64,000 nt of DNA, taken from Breviolum minutum Mf 1.05b.01. Lineage: Eukaryota > Sar > Dinophyceae > Suessiales > Symbiodiniaceae. The notes below the pieces were generated by a model. The model was not told the DNA's origin and made no database searches. It saw only the letters and a program-made list of their open reading frames with translations. How positions within the stretch are numbered: position 1 is the first letter of the stretch; each line of letters opens with the position of its first letter. Shown piece after piece: positions 33,855 through 45,237 of the stretch. Both the position numbers and the translations under genes were made by a program. The stretch is from positions 115,278-179,277 of the forward strand of contig DF239659.1 of NCBI GenBank assembly GCA_000507305.1. The letters are read 5' to 3'.

Positions 33855-36800
33855 GCATGATGTTCCAATTTGTTTCTATTGCTATTGAGTCTCAAGACTT
33901 TGTTTTGGGATATTTTTCAATATTTTGGGATGTTTAAGGGCGAAAAGTTAAGGTTTGTCAAAGTTTTTTTTCTTCAAACTCGTTGAAGGATTGTGATACA
34001 GATCCTCATCCATTTGCCAGAAAGTCAGCAGACATCTGAGACACAGTTCACCTACGTTGAAACCAAACGTTTTGTGACTCCTGTGCGGAGATTGGGCGTT
34101 TCTGGTGGCACAGCACCTTTTTTCAGCTTGCAATTGGCAGCTGCCGAAGGAAAGAGCTCAGGGGATTATTGGATTGGAAAAGACTTGAGCCGTGCCATGG
34201 ACGAAGTTCAGTTCTACGAGAAGGCAATTGGGTGCAACGTGTGTGGCTTGTGGATTCAATATAGGGTGAAGGAACCGATAATTTTGTGTTACAGTTTAAC
34301 AGTTTGTTTATTTTCAATCCATCACGAGAACTAGATGTCCGGAACAGCACTCTAGACTCTAGACAAAGATGTTTGTCTCATACCGAACCGAATTTTTTCT
34401 TTTTACATGATCTGAACCCTTGAAGCAGGACGCTTGCTCATTGGAACCAAAATGCCAAAAATAGATATGCAATGGTCACTCGCGGAAGCATGTTCCATTT
34501 CCCACGGTTTTCTTACCTCCCACAAACAAACTGGAAAAGCAGATCAATTCTTTTCAGGTGAAGAGCTTGAGCAAGCGTGCAAGCCACGAAATTCCAACCT
34601 TGTACAATTTTATGTTTCAGTACGATGCTTGGTGCAAATCTCATTGGAAAATGGAGACTGTTAGTATGGAACACATGCAGGGTGCGAGGAATGATGCACC
34701 AACACTTAAGTATTGCTGGGCAGGGGCGGAAGCATCTTAAAAAATGACGGAACAAAGAGTAACTTAAACAATGCGCGTTGCTTTAGCACAAACGTGGTGG
34801 TTACCACGACAGTGAAACAATTGTTACATCAACAATATAGCAGTTAGAACGACAATTTTTTTTTGCAGTTGCATTTTGGCAGTGCTCGGAGCAGTCAATA
34901 TACCGAGGACGGAATTCTGAAGGCGACAGAGGAAGGTGTTGACGATGCCGGTGAGCTGGAACTTTTGGTGCTTCAAAATATGCGTCATGGGAGGAATTCC
35001 TTGAGATTGTTGGACATCAAAGTTGGAGAAAAGACTCTTTGGCTTTTGACTTGGCACCCTGGGGTTTAAATGGCTCTTCCATTCGAATCAAAATGTGCCC
35101 CAAGCAGTTTTGAAAGGGAGGCAAGTGGGTAAGTCATTTGACTCGCAGGCTTGTCCCATCTTTGATTTGCCACATTTCAGGATTCTTTTTTCAGGTTTTC
35201 GAAATGTTACTTTGACATAGTTTGACTGGTTGCATTGCAAGGACAGCGGCACCCAACTGGATGGGGAAGTCAAGACTGGCAGCACTCAGACAAGGTTTGA
35301 TTGATGAGCATACAAACTCTCAGGCCAGTGGGACAATTTGGCCACATGTGGCCACGTAGATTGCAATATTATACAAGAACTATCAAGAACTTTGCATTTG
35401 GCCGACTGAGCACCTTTTTTTCTCATTTTTTTTCAATTTGGATCTCGCATGCCACACTCTGTCATGTGCACATCAATGTGTGACACCTTCCTCCAGCGAT
35501 GTACATTTTGTCGCTTGAGGCAGAAGGGTTTCGCCTCGAAGGCTTTGATGGTCAAACGCCCGTGCTGCTGTCAATGGATCCTCTACTGGACCTGGGAGGA
35601 GAAGAAGGACATAGCAAATCCACACAAAAAAAGGCGGCACGGAATGGACACAGGTGGTTGTTGAACATCACTCGGATCGTTGAGGCTTCGTCAGTGAAAA
35701 TGGCTGCAGTACAATCGACACCTTACTTATTATATAAGTATTGGTGTTGAGAAGATCTCTACCAACGTCGAACGTTATAGTAGATGTATTAGATTGCACT
35801 CATTGCGCGCCACCAAGCTGAGCTCATAGTAATTACTCATATATATATATATATACACAGTATATATTCTTCCAAACTTTGATGGGATACATCGTACTTT
35901 GTACATGTTCCGTTTGGCACGATGGCGACACCATGCTCTCTTGCTGATGGGATAGGCGCGGCGGCTGATGTTGCAGCGACTGCCAGCTGCCGAGATGTTG
36001 ATGCATTACATGGATTTGCACAGCTACGATGTTGCAAAACCCCCTAGCACGGAGCTAGCAGAGGTGGTTATGGATGAGATCCTGAGCTGCAAACTGAACC
36101 TGTTGAGAGACGCCGGTGTGCTGATTTTTTACCCTTGGTCCCTGAGAAGTGAATGCAATTGCAAAGTGAGATGAGAATTTATTGTCCAGTGATGTCCAGT
36201 GTTTTGACATATGTAAAAACAATATATAAAGCATTATATAAAATTGAGTGACTGTGAAGATCTTTGGAGCAATTTGCTTAGCCGAGGACCTGCAAGCAAT
36301 TGGTGGGGCTCACTGTGGCTTGCTGCCTTATGCAAGCTCCACAAAAGTGGATCGGCAGTTCAGTAGCCCTGGGCTTTGATGATGGTTTTTCTTTGCCAGT
36401 AGCTTGGCTGTAAAGATGCTGTGCTGGTGTGGTGCCGACATGCTACTGGTCCAGTCGACAGAAGTTTTATCTAGAAAACAACTGTGTACACTGTACTGTA
36501 TTTGGCTAGATAGCTTTGCTGAGCTTCGCCCAAACCATGCCATGGTCACCTGGCAGCTAGTGGAAGTCCTTCTTTACTTAGCTCGTGTGGTAATCACAGC
36601 CTTCCGGCAATAGTCAGGCGTATGCAGATGGTCAAGGGTTTACTGGGGAAGATGAAGCACAACTGCGGAAGACTTCGCTGGTTAAAATCTTCGACTGGGG
36701 GAGGCCCTAAGAGCATGAACTTAAGATGACAGTTGGGAACTGAACGTTGCATTGGACAAATTGAAACGCCATGGGTGGCATTGCAAACTGTAAGATCCCG

Positions 36801-39368
36801 TACAAGGACTTGATTCGTGATCAGTGACTTTGCAGGGTATTGAAAACGTGCCAGCGCTATTCATCGCAGTCTTAATGCTGATAGGACTCATCCAAACACT
36901 GGTTACTAGCTATCAGATTGCTATCAGATATCACTAGCTGCTACACGGAAAGCGGAAGTCAGAAAAGCTCGACAGAGCGAGCGTGAGGGAGCACCAGAAC
37001 CATGCCAGGTCAGAGTTGAACACTTTGGAGGAGCACTCCGAGCGAAGTGCAGAGGAGCAACAGGAGCAGAGAAGTTCCATCCGTTGGTTGGAACGACCCC
37101 CCCGGCATGAGAAGTTCGAGCAATACCTACTGTAGGGATTCTCACCACAATGCAAGGATTTGACAATGTGATGCGGAGCAAGACCGAGAAACCAATACTT
37201 CCCTCATGAAAACTCTATTTTTGACTCATCTTGAGAGTTCACTACCGGCGACGCACCTTTTTGGAGGACCGCCTCGACTTCTGGCGACTTTACGTCGGAG
37301 GCATTCAGAGGCGATCCAACGTCGTCCTCGTGAATCCCTGTATGTAATCAGTGTAATCCCAGAATCCCTTTTGACTGCTTCCAGGAAGCCGATATGAATC
37401 CTGTATTACAAGTTTGATCGAAAAAGTATGAAGACATGCTGAACGGCTTCAAGAAATACAGAGGAAAATCAAGCACAATGAGGCAACTCACACAAACACT
37501 TTTTGAGCCTACATATTATACAATTGGGTTGATACTTGTAGCGCATTTGTGAGCATCGGCTCCAAACCAATAAACATGTAAGGCTGGCGTGGGAGGCTGC
37601 AAGACACTACCGGCACCGTTGCTTGGAAAGCAATCGTAGAAACGGAGTGAATGGCCACTTCTGCATGTTCGCCCAGCAATTTGGTAGTTGTTGCACTGTA
37701 AATCCAGTTCTGGAGAGTGCACGTGTCTTGTGAAGCCAAAGGCTTTGGCAATCCCAATGGATGGAAGAAAGCGCAGCTGGTGGTGTATGACTTTGATTCC
37801 ATGACAGACAGCGACTTTATTGGGCAGGCTCGTTCCAGTAGATTCCACCATTGGATCATGGGGTTGTTTGGAATACGGAGTGTCCTTGTGTGAGATGCGC
37901 AACCGAGCAGGAATGCGTGCCCACGTGTACGGCTATATTGAATAGTTAGAAGATGTTGGAAGTAAGATGAAGTACACTTGGAGATTATATATTATATTAC
38001 TGTATATGTATATATGTATGTACGATTACGTACATACCGTTAGAGAGCAAAAGAAATGTCCTCTTTGGCATGCCTGTTCCACTGTAGACTTGGGAAAACG
38101 TGCCAGGCTTGCTGAAATTCAGACTCTTGTATTTGCGATAGCCTTGAGATTTCCATAAAAATGCTTGCAATTAATCATGTCAGGACAAAATTTCCCCACA
38201 CACACCGCACAACTTTGTGCACCACTGCCAACTTCGAGGTCTTTGTAGATTTGGTGGAGACTTCGGAGACCACAGCTTCCTTGCTCACGGCAGATGGTTC
38301 GCAGGTTTCTGGCAAGGCTAGGTGCCAGCCTTGCTATGGCACAACAGTAGAAACACGGAGAAGCATGAGAAATATGGACAATCCTTCTTGCGGTAACATG
38401 TGGCAAAATTTGCATGGCAATTGTTGATTTTCAGGTTCTAGAGAAATTTCAGCTTTGATCGTGTTGTTACTGCTTTGTTGTTCAGGAAGGGCCATCAACT
38501 CTTACTTTCTCCATCAGCTGGAGAAGGCGCTTCATGGCGCTTGGTTTCTTCCTTTTGATACCTCAAGCCACCCTTGTGCAGTGTGCCCAGTGTGCCATCC
38601 TGGCATGTCGCCGAAGGTTTGCAGAACAAAGCCGTTTGCAGGGCGCTTGGAGTGTTCGGATTTTCAGAGCAGAGAAGTTGCCGGCGTCCAAAGCTGAGAT
38701 GGGATTGGTTGACAAGGGATCACATACTGAACAGCACTAACGAGGATGTGGAAGTTGCATGAAACAACGTCATCCGTAGATATTCTACATATTTCTATGA
38801 TGTTCTCAAAAGGGCAACCTCACAATGGAGGCTAGTGGCATGATACCTGGGTTGGGCTGAGGTGTGATAGCGCCCTGTGGCCTTCAAGAGCTTCCTCGGA
38901 TCCCTTTGTGAAAGTGGGGACGCAAGATGTTGCACGTGGGACATCTCACAGTTTCAGTCTGCTGCCCGACATTTTGCGACAACGCAGGTTTTTGCCTTCA
39001 GCGAGGATGAAAGCTTCCAGTGCGTGCAGCGTGGCTGTACTGCATTCGGCTCAACCAAAGCTGCTTTTGTTGAAGACTAAAACGAAGACGCACAAGGCAG
39101 CGTAGCTTGTAGAGCCTGAGAGCCTTGAAAATCTGGTAAGTTTGTCGAAACTCTATACTTTGCACATCTTTGCAGGAATGGCTCATTACCCACTCTGTTT
39201 CACTCTGTTTTACCAATTAAAGTTCACCTGGATGGATCTGAGTCTACGATGGTGTGGCTTCCATCGTGTGATATCCCAGGTTCCACGGTGAAGGTGAAGA
39301 ACTTGGATCCTGTTTGGGACGAGACCTTTGATCTGCCAGTTGCAAAGCCAGAGCATGCCAGTTTGGAG
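32996..39368 (+). CDS. C2 domain / inositol polyphosphate kinase (IPK) fusion protein, multi-exon
   Basis: A chain of + strand micro-exons encodes, in order, a C2-like domain (32996-33854), an IPK-family kinase domain (34025-37310), another C2 segment (37747-37827), an unassigned exon (38239-38316) and a further C2 domain (38617-39368). Exons 33285 to 37009 join with matching phase at almost every step, including the C2-to-IPK junction (33854 to 34025), which supports one transcript. IPK enzymes phosphorylate soluble inositol phosphates. C2 domains bind phospholipids, often with calcium. The fusion suggests a membrane-recruited inositol phosphate kinase; this is inference. The N- and C-termini are not identified. 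GC donors occur at 33855, 34224, 34627, 36704, 37311, 37828, 38317, 38693 and 39369. Confidence 0.78.
34025..37310 (+). CDS. Inositol polyphosphate kinase domain exons
   Basis: Exons: 34025-34223 (ends D-Y-W-I-G-K-D-L-S-R-A-M-D-E-V-Q-F-Y-E-K), 34558-34626, 34908-35032 (L-R-L-L-D-I-K-V-G-E-K), 35242-35294 (P-N-W-M-G-K-S-R-L-A-A-L-R-Q), 35524-about 35603 (E-G-F-R-L-E-G-F-D-G), 35956-36115 (M-L-Q-R-L-P, then E-V-V-M-D-E-I-L), 36337-36384 (W-I-G-S-S-V-A-L-G-F-D), 36637-36703 (S-L-V-K-I-F-D-W-G-R), 37009-about 37073 (S-E-L-N-T-L-E-E-H-S) and 37267-37310 (D-F-W-R-L-Y-V-G-G-I-Q). D-I-K-V-G is the IPK substrate-binding signature (P-x-x-x-D-x-K-x-G). G-F-R-L-E-G-F fits G-F-R-x-x-G-M, the I-G-S-S segment fits S-S-L-L, and V-K-I-F-D-W fits the metal-binding I-D-F motif. 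The order is that of the family. It cannot be told from this whether it is an IP3-kinase, IPMK or IP6-kinase. Confidence 0.8.
35839..35855. repeat. (AT)n microsatellite
   Basis: About eight AT units inside the intron between the IPK exons ending near 35603 and starting at 35956. Similar short (TA)n runs occur at 40907-40922 and about 62250-62265. Confidence 0.85.
37747..39368 (+). CDS. C-terminal C2 domain exons
   Basis: About 37747-37827 reads N-G-W-K-K-A-Q-L-V-V-Y-D-F-D-S-M-T-D-S-D, then F-I-G-Q; the D-F-D-x-M-x-D-x-D-F-I-G pattern is the second calcium-binding loop of C2 domains. 38239-38316 reads V-F-V-D-L-V-E-T-S-E-T-T-A-S-L-L, ending V-S-G-K (exactly 26 codons, GC after). About 38617-38692 reads R-L-Q-G-A-W-S-V-R-I-F-R-A-E-K-L-P-A-S-K, a C2 first strand. 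About 38889-38911 reads S-S-D-P-F-V-K-V, a C2 loop 1. 39280-39368 reads K-N-L-D-P-V-W-D-E-T-F-D-L-P-V, the L-N-P-V-W-N-E-x-F motif. These give parts of at least two C2 domains. Confidence 0.78.
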
Positions 39369-42300
39369 GCATCACCATTTGTTGTAAGAAGTTTTATGTT
39401 TTTTTCGTTGGAGATAACATGTTCATGGCTTCATGGGTGTTGTTTTGAGATAGGTTTTGATGTCTCAACAGTTCAACGGTATATAAACTCACTTTTTCAC
39501 TCTTTGGATGCTGAGCATTCTCCACCTACAGCGAATGTAACAAAAACTGAGCGCTTTACAAGTCAGTCTGCTGCGGGTTGTGTGCAGCAGCAGTTTCTTG
39601 GAGGCGATCGTGGGCTCTCCAAAGGCAGACGCTTCTAAAATTGATCCTTGGCACAAGGGACCGGCAGAGAACCATCGGGCAACAGAAGGGGGGGCGCCGT
39701 GTTCATTCGTCAACGTTTGGTGCTTGTTTGATGTTTGCACTTTCTTGGGGGGAGACACGGAATGGCCTGCGTCTGAGGGGGTGACTCTTCCTCCTGTCCC
39801 GTACACCTTGGAGTGTCCAAAGGCTGGCATTGCCTTGGCTGGAAACAGACAACCCATCGTCACATTGCACTTGCCTTTTGGTCGACTTGTCTTAGGATAA
39901 CATCATATCACGTGTGACATGACATCGCATGACTATGACAGAAGCACTGAATCTTCCTGGGTGAGTTGCTCTATGAACTTTGAATCTTGGCGATGTGGTA
40001 TCCTCTCGAAATTCTAAATTCCTTTGGTTTTGCCGTGACAGGCGGAAGCAGAAGGCCTAGAGCAGTGGAAGGAGCTCATGCATTTGATCTGCAGCTTGGA
40101 GAGCAGTTTGGTTTCATTTGAAAAAATTGTACAATTTATCCTTCCGTTTTTTTGAATCGCCGCGGCAACAGATACAGTTTATGGATGTTTACGGATATTA
40201 TATTGTATTATATTGTATAATACATATTCATACCAAATCCCAGACGATAACGAGCATTAAATGTCTTGAGATGGGCGGCAAAGCCAAACAAACTCTTTTT
40301 ATCCCCGCTCCGCCAAGCCTATAGTTCAACTCTACTTGTATGTACTTGCAGTTTTCAAAACATGCTGACATTGAGGTGGTCGTCAGAACCGAAGCTTTCT
40401 GGTGTAGTTGTAGTTTGAGTTATGAGATTCTGTGAGATCGAGAGCTTCCGGAGTTTTGGGCAGTGAGCCCTGGTTGGAAGTGCCAGCCTGCGACACCTGG
40501 ACCCAATGGCAGCTGCAACAGCTCCATCTCACGGGACCTCCACGCAGTGTTTGGATGTGTTTGGTGTTTTCGATGAAATTTGCCGTATTGGCTGCTGACG
40601 GAATTCTGTGTCAATATATTTTCATATATTTTCAATAACACCGGCGGACTTTCAACTTTTTTCAACTTGAAGTCTAGATGTCAGCTTCCAGAATGCATAT
40701 GGCTCTTGAAAATGAAAGCTGCCCTGCCCAGCCTAGCTGGAAGTTGGGTGGCCTAACGCTTGTAGACCTCTCTCGCAGGCCTCGAAAAGATTCGAAAAGA
40801 GAAGGTGACACGAATGGCAGTTCCTGCCACCTGAGCCCGTCTATAATAGCTTATGTTTCAAATTGAAAGTTTGTTGTGAGTTCCGGAATATGTAGCTAAT
40901 TGTAGTTATATATATATATATGTAGTAGTAGCATAGAGCATTGACAAGAGGTAGAACAACTTCTAAAATAGTTGGGAAAGGAACTGCACTACATGGACTT
41001 TCCAGGGTGGCATTTGGGTCTTCGACGATAGCATGGATCTCGAAACCAGGGGTCAGGACTCGAGTGACTCGGAAAAGTTGTTCAACAATTGCAACTGGGG
41101 GATGGTTGGGCGGATTTCGCCAGGAGCTGAGCGAAGAGATGATCCACTCGTTGAATGGATACAATTTGGTACAGGTGCCCGCAGTGTGAATGTGCTGAGT
41201 CAGGGCAGATGTGCTGGTGAGGTCTAGTGAAGTCTTTTGAGGCTTGGTAAGACAATTCAGAACGGCAACCTGTCTTCTAGTAATTAGAGGACTTCAGACA
41301 GAGTTGGAGAGTTGGAGTTGATTTTCAGGTAGGCGATCTCGGTCTGCTTCTTTCATCTGATGGCAGTTTGGAGTCTCAGATGTCTCAGCACTCTGCCAAA
41401 GGTCAAGAATCAACAGTGCTAGGCAGCGTTTGCACCTCCTTTTTCCCTACTGTACAGACATGCTACACAGACTATACTCTATAATAATAATTACATTACG
41501 TGTCTACTGTCTGTAGTCTATGCAATTTGCACTGCAATATTCTTGATATTCCTGTGGCTTGAGACTCACGACATGCATGCAGCACATGTATCCCTACGAT
41601 CGCACGTGCATATATGATGCATTTTTTCTATGTACAGCAAGCAGATCCTGCGAGCAAATTTTTTGTGTTCGAAGCCCAAGGTACCAGAGCGGTGAGACGC
41701 TTCAAGTCCCTCGCAGAGGTGGCTTGATCACAAAGCTTGAAAGATCTTGAGTGATTTAACCAAAATGACGTTGCACGCATGCTGTATATGTATTAGATAT
41801 ACTATATGATGCATAATTGAAATATCATACAAAGATGTGAGACACGAATGTCACTAAGTCGGCCCAAATTTGCCCTGCGAAGATACATGAAGTTTCTGTT
41901 TGCTGGCAGCTCTGGCCAAGTGTCTTTGATGGTAGCTGAGGTGAAGTTACCCAAAACGGAGGTCAGAGTCTGAGCGGGCAAACTGCATGCGTAAATCGTG
42001 GCAGAAACTGGGCGAGTGATCAACTTCCAGTTTTACAGTTGTCCCTTGCTTTCTAGTTGTTCCATGCTTTTCTTGACTTAACACTTTCCTCCATCACATC
42101 ACCAAGGACTTTTCCATCAATTTCATATGTTCCATGCTTCGAAACCTGGAAACCTCAGGGCCCCTTGGGAAGCCTCCCGTGTCCAGCAGATCCCAGCGTG
42201 CAAAGTTGTAAGGTCGACATTGTGGGAGGTTTGTGAGATTCTGTGAGGATGGACGCATCCAGGTCAAATCTCCAACAGGAAATATATATTCAATGAACTG

Positions 42301-43499
42301 TAATTTAAATTTAATGTAAGATGAAAGTTGCTGAAAGAATGAAATGGAAGTGGAGAAGTACGATGAAGTACCCATGTTATCATGTATTGCTTTGAGTGTC
42401 ACATATTCCACTCCCTTTTTTTGGGAACATGCGAACCAAGCCAGTCAAGCCTAACTTGCTTCAGGCCTGGTGTCAAGGTGTGGCACGTGACTCCCAAGAG
42501 CTTCGAGCGACACGTGGCGGCAAGTTGGGTTACCCAGTGTCATCTCAGTGCTGCTGGTTTTCTGATGTTTTCTCGCAGTGAGATGTCGTGGATTTGGATG
42601 GATCTCAGTGGCTTCATGGGATTTGGGTCGACAACAGTGTCCCAATGCGTCCTATCAAAAGACCATCACGGACTGCTATAGACTGTTAGCTGTAGCTGGG
42701 ACTGTCGAACCGAAGGTCACTACAACAACTTAAATCAGAAAAGTTTGAAATGACCTGTAGACTTTTCTTGAATCTGCAATGCTTTCCAAAATGGATCGGC
42801 AATCGAACGAGGAGCTGCTCAGAGCAACCCAAGTCCATCTCAGACCAACCTGCCTGCAGAAGCCTCAGCAAACACCGTATGATTCAAGCTGCCTGGAGCC
42901 GAACCTGTCGTTAACCGTTCGCTTCATTCTTTTTCCTTCAAAAGAAACCGAGGCACTTGTTATGATGCAGAGTACAAAGTTCAGCTGGCAATGTGCATTG
43001 CTCCATGCAAAGGCGTGTTCATTTGCACTGGTCGTCAGCATGTTGTCATTGTTTTGTCATGATTCATCTACATTCGCAGGTGTACGAAGTTTGAAAGCGG
43101 TCTCATGCAGTGTCACGGTCAGTTTTTGACAAAATGCACTTCTTGTATCTTCTTGTGAAATGTTCTCCGAAGCAGAGCTGATTTATTTAGATTTGACAGG
43201 TGTTGAGGAGCCAAAGTCAACAGGCCTGCGGCCTATAGTGGGTCATTGTTAGAATCTGCCCAGTGTCCAACAGCCAAGCCATGTCGAGCATGCTGTACGG
43301 TACAGTACAGTGTTTCATGGGCAGGAGGCACATGCCAAGCCGGAGATGCCAAGTGCGAAGCCGGTGGAGGCTGTCACATGAGTTTGTACTCGACATGAGA
43401 TGACATGTAAATCACATGAGATGAGCAAAGGTTACTCAACTCTAAATTATGATAATTGATGTTAATTGTACATGATATACATCTTACATACTTGTTCAG
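39369..43499. other. 3' part of the IPK-C2 locus / intergenic, weak exons only
   Basis: Coding-looking pieces are about 40043-40130 (L-E-Q-W-K-E-L), 41006-41226 (G-G-I-W-V-F-D-D-S-M-D-L-E-T-R-G-Q, to a stop) and about 42579-42680 (V-D-L-D-G-S-Q-W-L-H-G-I-W-V-D-N-S). They may continue the C2 protein or belong to another gene; none carries a decisive motif. AT-rich DNA and a (TA)n run at 40907-40922 lie between. Confidence 0.35.
41006..41227 (+). CDS. Possible exon, unassigned
   Basis: After tttccAG the frame is open for 73 codons with an acidic, protein-like composition: I-W-V-F-D-D-S-M-D-L-E-T-R-G-Q-D-S-S, later W-G-M-V-G-R-I-S-P-G-A-E-R-R-D-D, to a TAG. AG|G start. The I-W-V-x-D-[DN]-S pattern recurs at about 42620, which hints at a repeated domain. 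The family is not recognised. Confidence 0.35.
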   Translation, partial: GGIWVFDDSMDLETRGQDSSDSEKLFNNCNWGMVGRISPGAERRDDPLVEWIQFGTGARSVNVLSQGRCAGEV

Positions 43500-45237
43500 G
43501 TCCTCCCAGTGCCTCAGGTGGAAATCCATCTCCTCGCTTTGTCCTCTACGATACCAAATATGGCGAAGGCTTTAACCTGCAGCGGGAGGCGGAACAAAGT
43601 GATTCCACAGTTTGAGCGGAACTGACGCAAATTCGGTTGCTGGGAAAGGTGTACCCTCGTGCTGGTTGGGTAGTTGCTCAAGCCAATAAGGCGGGTGAGC
43701 AGAGTTGCTGTGAAGCGGATTTAGATTTAATCAGTTGGACAAAACAGGTTCAGACATGTCAAACCCTGAAATGGTGGGAAGTCTCTTGAAGGCGCTTGAT
43801 GAAAAGTGCGGATCAAAGCTGGATGGCGAATGTCTCTTGGAAGTGGGAAAACATGCAAAACTCGGATCAGATTCAATCTATAATGGCAGTTAAACTTAGT
43901 ATAATTTGTTAAACCCATAAATATCACCATAAATGATAAATCTAGGAAGTGACCAGAAGTCTTGCTTCCCAGCCCAAATTTTAGGCAAACGACAGCATGC
44001 TACAGCAGGCCATATGAAGGTTGCAACAGAATCCAAGCAACAGATACGTTATGAATTTAATGATTCGTATTTGATATACTTGGATGATTTTGAATCATTT
44101 GCAATCTGTCATTTTCCATTGATAAGACGTTTTGATGGGTTTGATGGGCTTTGGTCACATCTGGCAGAGCCTTCTCAGGTTCTCGTTTCATTCTGGTGCT
44201 GCCTCCTTGGTGTCAGGTGGGAAGAAAGGAAGGGCATGATTCACATGATGTGTAATGATCATCAATGAAGGAATGAGTAAACATGCAAACCTGCAAAAAG
44301 ACATAGACCATACTGATGTGATATTACTGTATCCATTTGTCCATGTCATGTATTCAGAAGGTGGAAGTCTTTTCATTGTGATACAGGCGCAATACACTCT
44401 ACCGGGAGATATCAGGAGGTTTCATGGTTGGCGGTCGGCATGAGCACCTTAGCAGCTCCTTCAAGACTTGTTCCAAGGTCGTGCACTGGTGGACAGGGCC
44501 AGATCATGCATGGCTCTCAGCCTTCGTTTTGTTTCAATGATATGAACGACAGGAGTCTGAAGCAAATTTACATTGATTTGCATTGATTTAGATTTAGATT
44601 GATTTACATTGTAGTATGAGTGTATATGTTTGTGTTTCATATCATTTCCTGTCATTCCATTCGCTTTTGGTTATGCAGCACAAGACGATGTAATGATTGG
44701 AGATCAGGTCTACTGGCGCACCTTCTTCGACTCCAAGGCCTTGAAGGGCTCCAAGGTGCAACTCTGGAGTTCAGTTCGCTGAAACGGAATGAGTATTGAA
44801 TGTATCAAGTTATATACACGTATTTATATATGTACATTTACAGTACATACATACAATGCACATATATTTTATCAAGTTGAACATAGTCAAAGTAAGATTC
44901 TTCAAGTCCCATCACATAGGTGCCTGTCATTGAATTTGATGAGTACATGGAGATGGTAAATGGCCAGAAGGTGGACGCTTGCCTGCAGACAAAAAGCAAC
45001 ATGGAAGGTTCTGTCACAAGCCACTCCACACACGCAATAAGCTTACACAAGTTGATCAAAGGTTGATTGTACAGTAAGTTTTACCTCGGGATTTGTTCGT
45101 CTCGTCAGGAACCATGTCATGTCAGACCTTCTTCGTTGTTTCTGCAACCGTAGCCGAGGACATGGCCGTGTCTTTGGAGACAGACCAGCTGAAGTCCCAG
45201 AAGGACCCATTGCATTTGAATTGCATGGTGTTGCAAG
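43500..45237 (+). CDS. GDP-fucose protein O-fucosyltransferase (POFUT2-like), multi-exon, partial
   Basis: POFUT2-type enzymes transfer fucose from GDP-fucose to Ser/Thr of folded thrombospondin-type repeats in the endoplasmic reticulum. Exons: 43500-43588 (R-F-V-L-Y-D-T-K-Y-G-E-G-F-N-L-Q-R-E; family L-Y-D-x-x-x-x-E-G-F-N-L-R-R), 43650-43691 (V-Y-P-R-A-G-W-V-V-A-Q-A-N-K), about 44179-44216 (S-R-F-I-L-V-L-P-P-W-C-Q; family W-V-L-V-L-P-P-W), 44708-44755 (V-Y-W-R-T-F-F-D-S-K-A-L-K-G-S-K), 44920-about 44970 (V-P-V-I-E-F-D-E-Y-M-E-M; family I-P-V-I-E-Y) and about 45204-45237 (D-P-L-H-L-N-C-M-V-L-Q). The order equals the family's N-terminal half. GC donors are at 43589, 43692 and 45238. The C-terminal half, including the H-L-R-R motif, was not found. 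Either exons are too small to spot or the gene is truncated. Confidence 0.75.
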
